A stretch of 64,000 nt of DNA from Salticus scenicus (lineage: Eukaryota > Arthropoda > Arachnida > Araneae > Salticidae), in contig OZ005660.1 in NCBI GenBank assembly GCA_963930645.1, positions 243,354,836 to 243,418,835 of the forward strand. Direction: 5' to 3'. The notes beneath the pieces were generated by a model. It saw only the letters and a program-made list of their open reading frames with translations, had not been told where the DNA came from and did not search any database. Position numbers and translations under genes: made by a program. Below, one piece after another: positions 1 to 10,227 of this stretch. Within the stretch, counting starts at the first letter, position 1, and every line of letters begins with the position of its first letter.

Positions 1-463
1 TACATAGGAATTTTTGCTAGTGCTCGGATACTTTTGCTGCTGACTGTAGTCATACATTTGGAACGCTTGCAAACGGCTTTACAAACGGTAGTGTTTCATT
101 TGTATGTACTCCTAAGGGTTACATAGAAACGGAACGCTTGCAATTTCGATGACGTAAATTTTGCAAGTTTTTTGCTAATACAGCCGGCAGCAAAAGTATC
201 CGAGCACTAGCAAAAACTCCTATGTAAGAAAAGTACACTTAATGCAGTTTTGTTAAATAAATCCTTGTAGAATCCTGTCTTAGTCAGTCTAAGAAAATGA
301 TTCGAGAAGGATTTATTTAACAAAACAGTGTTAAGTGTGCTTTTTTCATATAAGAATTTTTGCTAGTGCTCGGATAGTTTTGCTGCCGACTGCAGTCATA
401 CATTTGGAACGCATGCAAACGGCTTTGCAACTGAAAGTGTTCCATCTGTATGTACACCTTAGT
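1..463. repeat. Tandem duplication containing a palindromic MITE
   Basis: Bases 1-117 match bases 347-463 with scattered substitutions. Both carry the outer end of the same MITE followed by a stretch starting 'agtcatacatttggaacgc'. The repeat unit is therefore about 346 bp and includes one whole MITE (181-392) plus about 130 bp of flank. The first copy is cut by the window edge. No coding potential is visible. Confidence 0.8.
181..392. mobile_element. Palindromic Tc1/mariner-type MITE, copy 1
   Basis: About 212 bp, almost wholly palindromic. The ends read CAGCCGGCAGCAAAAGTATC and, inverted, CAGTCGGCAGCAAAACTATC. The centre pairs the 'gtacacttaa...aaataaatcctt' arm with its reverse complement. 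It is preceded by TA and followed by CA, a mutated TA. Another copy lies at 18428-18641 and the outer end of a third at 1-46. There is no ORF, so it would need a transposase supplied from elsewhere. Tc1/mariner assignment rests on the TA duplication and the CAGT-type terminus. Confidence 0.8.
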
Positions 464-999
464 ATAGGCGAGGTACGTTTACAAGTTTAACGTAAGAAAT
501 ACTTACATAGAATTAAGTTTTAAAAATATGGTGATACATTTTTAAGATGTTATACTTACATTATATATATATATATATATATATATTTATAAAGACTTCT
601 TTGAAAAATTTATATGTTAAAAAAATAAAAAAAAATAGATCGGAAATACCTTTAAAACAAATGGTTAAATCATTGATCTAAGTTAACGATTTCTTTTAAA
701 TTTTCAAAATAAATAAATAAGTGACGTTTAAAAAAAGAAACTGAATTTAAGCTTGGAAATATTATATAAAATATAGCATTGCTTATGATTCGTATTATTA
801 ATTCTTTTTTAAAATTATCATCCTTTTAAGCGCTTAAAGTACTATTTCGGGAGAATGTAAAACATTGCGAAGTTTTGAGAATAATTTGCTTACACTGAAG
901 GAACTTAATTTCATAATTTAAAATTAAACATTTTATTGAGAAAGTTTTTAATATTTAACTATTTTAAACGAGAGAAAGAAATAAAAACAATTAATAATG
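464..999. other. AT-rich intergenic DNA
   Basis: No gene is visible. The stretch holds an (AT)n microsatellite near 564-585 and long A/T-rich sequence with stops in all frames. Confidence 0.6.
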
Positions 1000-1640
1000 T
1001 CTGAAAATTAGCTGCTTTTCTTTTTGTTTTTAAAGTGTATTCATCATTTTTATTAAAAACACATTTTAAAATACGTCGAACATAAAAAAATATTTAATCG
1101 TGAAATTCAAACTGATTTATAGACATTATAGAGGACAGCATCATCTAATTTCGTATTGATAATTTTTTAGCATTACAGAATTAAACATTTCTATTATACG
1201 ATTCATATATCTCATTATGGAAAGAAAAAAATTTATTACCTAAATCTCTTATAGAGAATCAAGTACATTTTATACTTGCTTGTTTGAAGAAGCAGGCAGG
1301 AGAGAACTAAAAATTGAAGTTGTAGGAGATTATTTCATATTAAAATGAACGCCAAAAATAAATATTTTTGGCATTCTAGACAGTGTTATTTACTTTCTTT
1401 ATAACACTAAAAAATGCCAGTAAGAAATTCAGTTTTCAAAAGGAGAAAAAAAAATTGTTTATAGACGATTAATTATAATTCTAAATTCATTTTTTCATTG
1501 AAAATACATAAGCTAAAGTTTTTTACTTATTTGCAGACGATACATTTCTTTGTTACCAACAGAAACCTTGATATTTATTTCATTTAATTCTTACAACATT
1601 AATTACATTTTAATTTCCCTGTGGAAAATGACAGTAAAAA
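1000..1640 (+). repeat. Dispersed repeat family A, copy 1
   Basis: Diverged similarity to 29180-30190 and 38740-39600. Shared blocks include 'aaaacayattttaaaatac', an 'aaattcaaact' block, 'acagaattaaacatt', and an 'agcagg..agagaa..aattgaag' block. There is no long ORF. The family is unidentified and could be the 3' part of a retrotransposon or an old DNA element. Confidence 0.55.
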
Positions 1641-2149
1641 CAACGTTATAAGAGAAAATATTTGCAAGTTGGTAAATAGAGTATCATGGTTAAAGCGAGG
1701 CTTTTGATTGCTAACTTCATTAATTAAGGCGATAGAAATTTCTAGCAAACAGAAATCCCATCTTTAGAGTATTCGGAAAACACTCATGCGTCTCATGACA
1801 CGTGTCCGTTCACAAGAAGGTCACAGACAAAAAAAAATTGACGCCAGTGGCAGTATTTTTTTTTTTTTTTTATGTAACGATATTTCATATTTTGCTTATG
1901 TTTTTAATGTAGGGGTATGTTTAAAATGCAACAGGCGCACGTGACGTCACTGCGAACTGCGATAAACATTGAAAGATGATTCAGCACATGCTTTAGAATA
2001 TAGGCAAAAAATAGGATAAAGCACCATTGTATAACGTTGCAAGCTTAGCTATTTATTTCCATTTTCCCATTTTTTTTAAGATGTTTTACATTTCTGCTAA
2101 GATTTAAACATTGTTAATATAATAATTGCTTGTTGTATATGTGGATGAA
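1641..2149. other. Intergenic, nothing recognised
   Basis: AT-rich DNA with a T tract near 1858-1871. No ORF, RNA gene or repeat boundary could be supported. Confidence 0.5.
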
Positions 2150-2760
2150 TGTATCCGGATGCTTTTAATTGAAAAATCTGAATCAAAATACTTTAATATA
2201 TATATATATATATATATATTGTATATATATATATATATATTTTCCTAGGAGAGATTATAGAAAAAAAAATATTTAGGAATTATTTAATATGAAAATCTAA
2301 TTAAAAAATGTTGTATTTATTAAGAGAAATTTTTTAATAATTAAATCAGTTTGTTTAATAGAACTATTAGAACTTTTAATTGAAAAAATTATTTCTAAAT
2401 ACTGTTTATATATAGAAATACAATTCCATGAATAATTGAAGGTATTTTAAAGGGTTAATTAATTAAAAAATCTAGCATGAAGAAAACTAGTTTAATTAAT
2501 AAAAAAAGTATATTTAATATTTTTTTTAGATTACTTAATAACTGTGTTTTTCGACCTTTAACAGAAAAATCTGTATTAAAATACTCGTACTATTATTATT
2601 ATTATTATTATTTTTTTTTTTTTACAGGATTAGAAAAAAAAACTTGTTAAAATAAATAAATAAATAAAATATTCTAATTAAAAGTTTATATATTTTTAAA
2701 AAATATGAAGTTTTATAATTAAAATAGTTGAAACTTCTCTGGACTTTTAATTGAAAAACC

Positions 2761-2985
2761 TGTCTCAATAGCCGAGTGGCTCTGGTAGACTGGAAAAACT
2801 GGGTTCGATTCCAGTCAGGCTAGTCGACATAGCCGCTCTGAGTTTTAGACAGATTTCTCCGAAAATCGCGTATATATAGGCCAGGACTTTCAGATAGATC
2901 CTTCATGGAAAGCATTTCTCCCAGGCGTAGGACACTCATGTTGTCAATCTGCTTTAACACATAGTAAATCACCACCACCAAAATA
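2761..2985 (+). mobile_element. tRNA-derived SINE (type II tRNA head), copy 1
   Basis: The 5' head has an A-box-like 'gccgagtggct' and a B box 'gggttcgattcc', as in long-variable-arm Leu/Ser tRNAs. It is followed by a body ending 'catgttgtcaatctgcttt' and a tail of CAC/ACC repeats running into an A/T-rich stretch. The shorter copy at 3551 shares head and tail. RNA polymerase III promoter function is known for such boxes but is inferred here. Confidence 0.75.
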
Positions 2986-3550
2986 TTTTTTTTTAATAAA
3001 AAGAATTTTATATAGATATATAAATGATTATATTGATAAACTAATTAAAAAATCACTTAATAATAAATTATAATTAAAAAATAATTTTTATTATCAAAAA
3101 TATAAATTTTTGATAATTTATTTAGTTGAAATTGCTTACTACTACTGTTTTGTGTTTAAAATGAAAATTCTAATTTAAAATGCTCTTAAACGTTAAAAGA
3201 TTTTTTCGGTAACTGATTACAGAAATAAGGAATTAATTGATGTTAATTTATTTTAAAAAGTCTAATAGAAAGACTAAATTAATTACAAAAAATATAAATT
3301 TTATTAATTAAATTAGCCGAGATTACTTCAATACTCTTCTTTTAACTTTTAATAGAAGTATCTATTTTGAAATACTTTTAATATTAAAATGCTTTATTTT
3401 CTATGAATGATTATATAAAAAGAGGCTAGTTTAAAAAAAATATTTAATGAAATATTCTAATTAAAAAACAAATTTATGAAAAATAAATTTATAATAACCA
3501 AATTGGTTGTAATAACTGAATGGTATTGTTTGGACATTCATTCAAAAAGC

Positions 3551-3678
3551 CTGTTTCAGTGGTCGAGTGGTTCTGCTCTCTAAGCTGGTAGACTGGAAGC
3601 GCTGGGTTCGATCCCAGGTCACGCTCGTCGACCCTCATGTTGTCAATCGGCTTTATCAACTAAACCACTACCATGAAA
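3551..3678 (+). mobile_element. tRNA-derived SINE, copy 2, internally deleted
   Basis: The head reads 'gtggtcgagtggttctg' then the B box 'gggttcgatcccagg'. It jumps directly to the 'catgttgtcaatcggcttt' tail, so about 100 bp of the body present in the 2761 copy is missing. It sits at the same phase of the surrounding 185-bp repeat as copy 1. Confidence 0.7.
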
Positions 3679-4330
3679 ATAATTTTAGTATTATTTGTTT
3701 TAAATAATGATTATAAAAATACTAATTAGAAAATCATTTAATAATATATTGTAATTAAAATAATAATTTAATTATTAGAATTTTTTTTTTAAATTTGTTT
3801 TAAATAATGATCATAAATATACTAATAAGATAATCATTTAATTATATATTGTAATTAAAAAAATTATTTAATTATTAGAAAAAATTTTAGTAGTTAATTC
3901 ATTTCAAATTACTTAGTATTACTATTTGGGCTTTTAATTTCAATTTTATTTCAAAATACTTTCCAATAAAAAAAAGATATTTTTATCAAGGATTGTATAA
4001 AAAGAATTAATTAAAATTATTTGATTTAAATAAACTAATTGATAAAATTTTACATTAAAATATATAAAATTCTATTAATTAAATTAGCTCTGCTTTCCCA
4101 ATACTATTATTTAGGCTGTTAATCAAAAAATCTATTTTAAAAGACATTTACTTAAAATTATATATGAGTTTTGAATTCATGGCAAAGAATTACACAAAGT
4201 CTTTTTTTTTTTTTACTTAATAAAAAAAAAAAAAAAAAAAAAAAAAAAAGATGGATTTGTAAAAGGAAATTGAGATATGAATTATTTAAATTACTATAAT
4301 TTTTAAAAATGAGATGACAGCACTAAGCAG

Positions 4331-5136
4331 AAAGAAATTGAGAAATGAATTGTTTAAGTTACTATAATTTTTAAAACTGAGATAAAGATGTCAGCACTAA
4401 GCAGACACCATATCGTTGTTTTCACTGTTAATAATATAATTACACAATCAAAAATCTGTAAGATGAAAAGAACTTTACAAAAATAAATAAATAAATAAAT
4501 AAAATAAAATAAAAAATAAATAAAATCAACTTTATAAAAATTAAAACTTTCGGTTAACATTAAAATTTATTTAGTTTTTAAATTAATTTTATATGAAAGA
4601 CTAACCACATAACACAACTTCTTAAAAAGTCATTTTCACATACGGTGATTTGTGATTGCTCGTGTTTTGATTTTATTTTTTCTGGATAATGATTTAAAGC
4701 ATCAGGATATATTCTGTCTTTATTACATCTATTTCATTTCAAGGTAATTTTTTCTTGAACGTCCATGTTATGATTTCATTTTTTGTTGAAGATTCATGTT
4801 ATGTTTTTATTTTTCTAGAAAATAAGAAAAAAATTCAGGATATATTCTGTCTGTCATTTCGGTATAATTTTTTCTTGTGGATTCTTGCTTATCATTTGGT
4901 ATTTTAATAAAATACTTATCAAATACAGAAAACCTACATTTCTTTGCTCAATGCTTTGAGGATAGAACTTGCAAACGTCTTAGAGCATTTTGACCTTTTC
5001 AGTTAAAATTCAATCTTATTTTGCTTTGTTCCGAAATTCTTTTGCTAAACTCAAAATAAATAGGTTCTTTTCATTAAAAATAGTTCTATTATTTCCCCTT
5101 ATAATACTATCCTAATGTAATCCATCTTTTCTTCAG
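4331..5136. other. AT-rich intergenic DNA
   Basis: No gene is supported. The stretch holds a pair of related short blocks near 4670-4760 and 4790-4870 ('ggatatattctgtct'). Confidence 0.45.
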
Positions 5137-5195
5137 CATCAAATTATACGGTCCTACGTAATATTTCAACAAGCATGGTTGTCTAATAAATTAAA
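5137..5195 (+). CDS. Candidate orphan exon with good splice sites
   Basis: A 59-nt stretch is preceded by a strong acceptor (pyrimidine tract ending 'tcttcag') and followed by a consensus donor 'gtaagt'. Only one frame is open and reads HQIIRSYVIFQQAWLSNKLK. No domain is recognised and no partner exon was found, so this may be a chance arrangement or an isolated exon of a gene with large introns. Confidence 0.25.
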
Positions 5196-6296
5196 GTAAG
5201 TAATATTTTTAATCTTTAAAATTAAATCAGTTTAAGATAACTAGTTACTTTGTTTGGCATGTGTATGTTTATGTGGTGATGTATTTGACTGACAATTCTT
5301 CGTTTTCATTCTTTTCTTTTATTATCAAATGGATTATGTATATATATATATATATATATCAATTACTTTAAGGAAAAAAATATAATTAAAAGTTATTTAA
5401 TCAAACATTAATTTAATTATTAATAAATGTGCATTTTTTATAGTTAAATTAGTTGAGGATCGTGCAGGATTTTGAATTTTTTACGCTTTAATCATTAATT
5501 ACATTTCATCCTCATTCGGTATTTATCATTAATCTTTTTTAACTTTTATTAAACATAGTTAATACTTTAATTATTTATTTTTTAAGATCATTATTATTTC
5601 CGTTGCGTAGAATTTTGAGCAGCAACTATTGATTTAGTTAATTCTCGGAAACTTTAAAAATATCTATAATTAATTGTAAATAAGTGTAGGAAAATATTAA
5701 AATATACATTTAAATATTGAAGCAGTTTTTTTTTTTTTTTTAATAATAATTTATAATAAAAATAATTGTTTTATTAAATGTTATCAAACCGTAATAATGC
5801 TATTCATTTACCAGAAACATTTTTTAAAAATATCTGGCTGTAATTTACATGTTTTATTTTTAAAACCATATATTTAAATATCTTAAAAATATGAAATAAG
5901 AAATATTTTATCAGTACGTATTAGTATACATATGTCTGAAACACATCTTTATTTATAATACAATTCCTATATATTATACCTATTTGAAATATGTTTTTAA
6001 TAGAAATACAAACATAATACATGAAAAATAAAATATATATAGCACAACAAAAGGAAAAAAAAGACAAGAAAAGAAGATGGAAATAAAGAAGGCTTTTTAA
6101 TGTATAATAAATAAGGCAATGATCTATAATCACTGGGAAAGTAATGCAAAGACCTTATACTATCGGATAGTACAAGTTCTTTGTTCAATGCAAGCAAGAT
6201 AGTGAAAAGAAAACACTGCGACCGTACGCCATTGACAGCGCCGTTTTTCTGTAAAGTTGCTTTTGGTGTATGGCTATTCTATCAAGTCACGTAATT
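5196..6296. other. AT-rich intergenic DNA
   Basis: No gene was supported. The stretch has an AT microsatellite near 5338-5360, homopolymer runs, and a short motif near 6155-6185 that is inverted near 6917-6936 ('ccgatagtatacgttcttt'). Confidence 0.45.
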
Positions 6297-6304
6297 AGAC
6301 ACGT

Positions 6305-6874
6305 TAGAACCCCTTAAATAAAATAATAGGCCGGCGCATCACCGCCAATTTTGCCTCAGAAGAGGACAGCATTCCCGCTTGGCGTCCTTATCGCGTCCCT
6401 AATGATTTTAAGAAATCTTGAGCTAAAGCTAATCCGGTCAAGATAAGAGCAATAAGCAACAATAATATTCCTAAAAACACATTTCTTTTCACATACATTC
6501 TCAGGATGTCATTTTATTCTGAAGATATCCTATGGAAGTACTGCGGTAAGATGTGTTGTTAGGGCGGTTTTTGTTTCCTTCGCAAAATGTCGCCAAAACT
6601 CAAATACACAATAATAGAAGGTCTGTGAACACATTATATTCACTTCTCGAATGATTATAGCAGTTTATCGATAAACAAACTGCCATATCATAGTTTACTT
6701 AGCTAAAATTATGAAATATAATAAAACAAGTTATTCTAAATTAACGTAAGACGATAAAAAAAAAAAAAAAAAAAATGTTTGTCGTTTGTTTATCAGTGAA
6801 ACGCGCTGGGTACATGTGGCAACCCTAAGGCAACAAAATGCCTGATGCGCCAGCTAATATATATAGGAGCCTTA
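6305..6874 (-). mobile_element. hAT-like non-autonomous element, copy 1
   Basis: About 570 bp, inverted relative to the copy at 21657-22223 and similar to it along its whole length. It is bounded by 8-bp direct duplications AGACACGT (6297-6304) and AGACACAT (6875-6882). The imperfect terminal inverted repeats are TAGAACCCCTTAAATA against TAAGGCTCCTATATATA. An 8-bp duplication fits hAT or P-type elements. It has no transposase. The minus strand carries a TATA-like 'cctatatatatta' near one end and a 36-codon ORF. Confidence 0.7.
6388..6498 (-). CDS. Short ORF with signal-peptide-like sequence
   Basis: A 36-codon ORF starts MYVKRNVFLGILLLL, continues through a leucine-rich core, and has an ALA|Q site near residue 26 that resembles a signal peptidase cleavage site. 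About 10 residues follow. It lies inside the hAT-like element. In the second copy (around 22028) a 1-bp insertion shifts the frame after the hydrophobic start, so selection is doubtful. It could be exon 1 of a captured secreted-protein gene, or chance. Confidence 0.25.
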   Translation of the reverse strand: MYVKRNVFLGILLLLIALILTGLALAQDFLKSLGTR

Positions 6875-7093
6875 AGACACATTTGCATTATCACTACGTA
6901 AGCAAACCTTCTTTCCGATAGTATACGTTCTTTGGGGTACATTTCACAAAAATTTATTTTCGTGTGTATGAGTACATAAATGGTTACTTGGATTTTATGT
7001 TATTTTTGAGAAAAATTTTAAAAGAAGTTTTATACGCGTATCGCCTTTCTGCTGTATGACAGCATGAATGTATATTTGCATCACTTTCATTAC

Positions 7094-7529
7094 CAGGGCC
7101 CAACTGTGCTTTTATAAGACCCGGGGCACTGATGCTATTTGGAGGCCCCCTTACCCAGCTCTAAAGAGCTCGCTAAAAGGACCCATTCTCAAAAACAAAA
7201 ATAAATAAATAAAAATAGTGATTTTTAAAAAATTTTCCTTCAACTATACCTTTTATTTTCTCTTTTTTTTAGCAGCCTATAACAAAATGATTAGTTTTAT
7301 GTTCAAAACAAATGAAACACATTGATCGGCCAATGTTTAGGAATTTAGACATAAAATTTAATAATTGTTTAAGCTCTCTAATAATGTATAGAAAGAAAAA
7401 TTTAATCAATATTTCTTTTTAATAGACATATAATGAAAAAAATTGTACTATTACTTCTCAATTTTTGGAAATGAGGATCCTTAAATTTGGAGGCCCTGGG
7501 CCAGTGCCCCGTGCCATAATCCGGCCCTG
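7094..7529. mobile_element. hAT MITE (CAGGGCC family), copy 1
   Basis: Starts CAGGGCCC and ends GGCCCTG, with an exact 8-bp duplication TTCATTAC at 7086-7093 and 7530-7537. The GC-rich ends contain 'ggaggccccc' and its inverse around an A/T-rich middle. Related copies with their own 8-bp duplications are at 17039-17462 and 61564-61739. The TSD length and CAG termini fit hAT. Confidence 0.9.
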
Positions 7530-7559
7530 TTCATTACTGAACAACAATCTTCACAAAAC

Positions 7560-8545
7560 ACGGACTTTTTCTTTTGTATGATTCAAAAAATGTTTATTCA
7601 AGCTGCCTCATTCAGATAAAAACTCAAGAACATACTTTACAACCTTATGGCTTTTCTTCTGTTTTACAGCACAAATGTGCATTTCTATAAAACTTTTGTG
7701 AAAAACCTTAAGAGCATATTCCACACATATGCGGTTTGTCTTCTGTATGATTCAGCAAATGTCTAACTAAATTTTCCTTTTGAGAAAAACCTTTTAAACA
7801 AATTTTACACATAGCCTTTTTCCTGCATGAGTACGTAAATGTCTGTTAAAACTACTTTTATACGAGAATCTTTTAGAGCATATACATACATGCGGCTTTT
7901 CTCCTGTATGAGTGAGTAAATGTGTATTTCGATAACTTTTCTTAGAGAATCTTTTAGAGCAAATTTCAGACACATACCGCTTTTTTTTTTGTGCGTATTC
8001 ACAAATGTGTATTTAAATAATCCTTTCGAGAAAAACCTTTAGAACAAATTTCACACACATAGGGCTTTTCTAATGTATGAATGCGTAAATGCTTTTTTAG
8101 GGAATTTTTTTCAAAAACTTCACAAACGTATGGCATTTCTCCTGTATGACTGCGTAAATGTTTTTTTAAATCACCCTTTTAGAGCATATTTCACACACAT
8201 ACGGCTTTTCTTTTGTGTGTATTCGCAAATGTGTATTTAGATTAAATAATCCTTTTAAGAAAAACCTTCAGAACAAATTTCACAAACGTATGGCTTTTCT
8301 CCTGTGTGAATGCGCAAATGTGTATCAAGAATTGTCTTTTGAGAAAAACCATTAGAACAAATTCGACACACATATGACTTCTCTTTTCTATGAATGCCTA
8401 AATGTCTAGTTAGGTGATATTTGTAAGAGAATCTTATTTAACAAATTTCACAAACGTACACAGGAACTGTAGCTTTCACACGTTTATGGCTTTTCTCCTG
8501 TTTGAACGCACAAATGTGCATTTATATAAAGCTTTTGTAAAAAGC
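7560..8545 (-). pseudogene. Decayed C2H2 zinc-finger repeats (3' part of array)
   Basis: The minus strand shows about ten 84-bp finger-like units with recognisable TGEKPY-type linkers and CEICSKGF-like blocks. The frame changes repeatedly and several zinc ligands are lost. A short open piece lies at 7805-8002. It continues the open array at 8546-9418 without a gap. The series of frameshifts argues for loss of constraint rather than splicing. Confidence 0.7.
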
Positions 8546-9418
8546 TTAAGAGCATATATCACTCATATGTGGTTTGTCTTCCGTATGATTCAGTAAATGT
8601 GTATCTAGATTTCCCTTTTCAGGAAAACCTTTTGAAAAAATTTTACACATATATGGCCTTTTTCTTGCATGAGTAAGTAAATGTCTCTTAAAATTACTTT
8701 TATACAAGAATCCTTTAGAGCATATTTCACATACATGTGGCATTTCTCCTGTATGAGTGAGTAAATGTAAATTTAGATAACTCTTCCTCGAGAATCCTTT
8801 AGAGCATATTTCACACACATGCGGCTTTTCTCCTGTATGAGTGAGTAAATGTAAATTTAGATCATTCTTTTGAGAGAATCCTTTAGTGCATATTTCACAC
8901 ACATACGGCTTTTCTTTTGTGTGTATTCGTAAATGAGTATTTAAATAATACTTTCGAGTAAAACCTTTAGAACAAATTTCACACACATAAGGCTTCTCTA
9001 ATGTATGAATGCGTAAATGTTTTTTTAGAACACTTTTTTCAGAGAATCCTCTGGAACAAACTTCACAAATGAACAACAGCTTTTCTTCTGTGTGATTACG
9101 TAAATGCCTTTTTAAATTACTTTTATCATTGAATCTCCTAAGACATGCTTCACAAACATATGGCTTCTCTTTTGTATGAATGCGTAAATGTCTATTTAGG
9201 GAATTTTTTTCAGAGTATCCACTGGAACAAACATCACAAACGTATGACATTTTTCCTGTATCAGTGCGTAAATGTTTTTTTAGATCACTCTTTTGAGAGA
9301 GTCTTTTAGAGCATATTTCACACACATAACGGCTTTTCTTCTTTGTGAATTCGAAATGTGTATCTAAATAATCCTTTTGAGAAAAACCTTTAGAACAAAT
9401 TTCTCCTGTGTGATGCAA
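8546..9418 (-). CDS. C2H2 zinc-finger protein, open core of array
   Basis: The 290 residues consist almost only of C2H2 fingers, 28 residues apart. Fingers starting at Cys61, 89, 118, 146, 174, 202 and 230 have all four zinc ligands in C-X2-C-X12-H-X3-H spacing and TGEKP-like linkers. The first unit (near Cys8) lacks its first cysteine pair, the second (Cys33) has Asp in place of its last histidine, and the tenth (Cys258) has Phe for its second cysteine. The fragment SDICS at the end starts an eleventh. Such proteins are nuclear and bind DNA through successive fingers; the target is unknown. The first Met is in a broken finger and decayed fingers lie on both sides, so this is more likely the surviving frame of a dying gene than a full protein. 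No KRAB, BTB, SCAN or ZAD domain is visible. Confidence 0.7.
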   Translation of the reverse strand: MHHTGEICSKGFSQKDYLDTHFEFTKKKSRYVCEICSKRLSQKSDLKKHLRTDTGKMSYVCDVCSSGYSEKNSLNRHLRIHTKEKPYVCEACLRRFNDKSNLKRHLRNHTEEKLLFICEVCSRGFSEKSVLKKHLRIHTLEKPYVCEICSKGFTRKYYLNTHLRIHTKEKPYVCEICTKGFSQKNDLNLHLLTHTGEKPHVCEICSKGFSRKSYLNLHLLTHTGEMPHVCEICSKGFLYKSNFKRHLLTHARKRPYMCKIFSKGFPEKGNLDTHLLNHTEDKPHMSDICS

Positions 9419-9850
9419 AAATGTGTATCGATTATTGTCTTCTGAGAAAAACCATTAGAACGAATTCGACACGCGTACGCCTTCACTTTTGGATGAATGC
9501 GTAAATGTCTAGTTAGGTGATATAAGAGAATCTTTTTAAACAAATCTTACAAACGTACGGCAATTCTGCTGTATGAGACTGTAAATGTGTATTTAGTTTA
9601 CTTATATGAGAGATTCCTTTAGAGCAAATTTCGCACACATATGTTTCTTCTTTCCGGCCAATGAGTGGGTCTGTATTTATATGCCTTTTTGGATAAAATC
9701 ATTTAGAACACACTTCACATACGTATGACTTTTCTGGGATTTGAGTGCATGTGTTTATAATCAGATGTTCTATTTTTGATCATCCTTTAAAACATATTTC
9801 TGATACGTGTTCCGTTTTATCTGTATGAGTCTAAATTTGCTTTCATTTCT
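9419..9850 (-). pseudogene. Decayed C2H2 zinc-finger repeats (5' part of array)
   Basis: About four to five further finger units can be recognised upstream of the open core, for example 'atatttc..cacacatat' blocks spaced about 84 bp apart. They contain frameshifts and stops. No promoter or initiating exon was identified upstream of 9850. Confidence 0.6.
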
Positions 9851-10227
9851 TTTAAATTATTTAACTGAATATACATCAGAAATAAATGGTCTCTTCTTTA
9901 AACAAAGGTAATGATGTATTTTGGATATTATTTACAGAAAATGTTCCACAACATGCATCTCATTTACATTAGTTTTACTAAGTATGTTATTGAGGATAAA
10001 AATATATGATCTACAGAAAATTTATTGTCATTCCTCATATTTTCCTTTTTACCGAAGGAGAGGGGAATGGGTATTATTGGCTGCACATCTAATAGACGCC
10101 ATGATAGCAAATGTTTTTCTAACAGTGGCTTGCAATGGTACGTATTGACAGAGGGGGTAGGTCGTAAAGGTGCTGCATATGTTCGGTTCGGATGATGGAC
10201 AACAAGACAGTTGGCACTATACGTGTG

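Larger units (their letters stand above)
2150..4330. repeat. Diverged ~185-bp AT-rich tandem array
   Basis: A motif like 'cttttaattgaaaaatctg' recurs near 2163, 2372, 2558, 2742, 3152, 3337, 3530, 3930 and 4107. Spacing is about 180-210 bp once the two SINE insertions are subtracted. Each unit also carries 'ttaattaaattagttgaaatt' and 'gattgtataaaaagaatt'-like blocks. The copies are old and vary in length. The array ends in a T10+/A20+ hairpin near 4201-4250. Confidence 0.65.

Noticed and set aside
8414..8596. Plus-strand 60-codon frame over the zinc-finger array
   Set aside because: It is antisense to clear finger-coding repeats.
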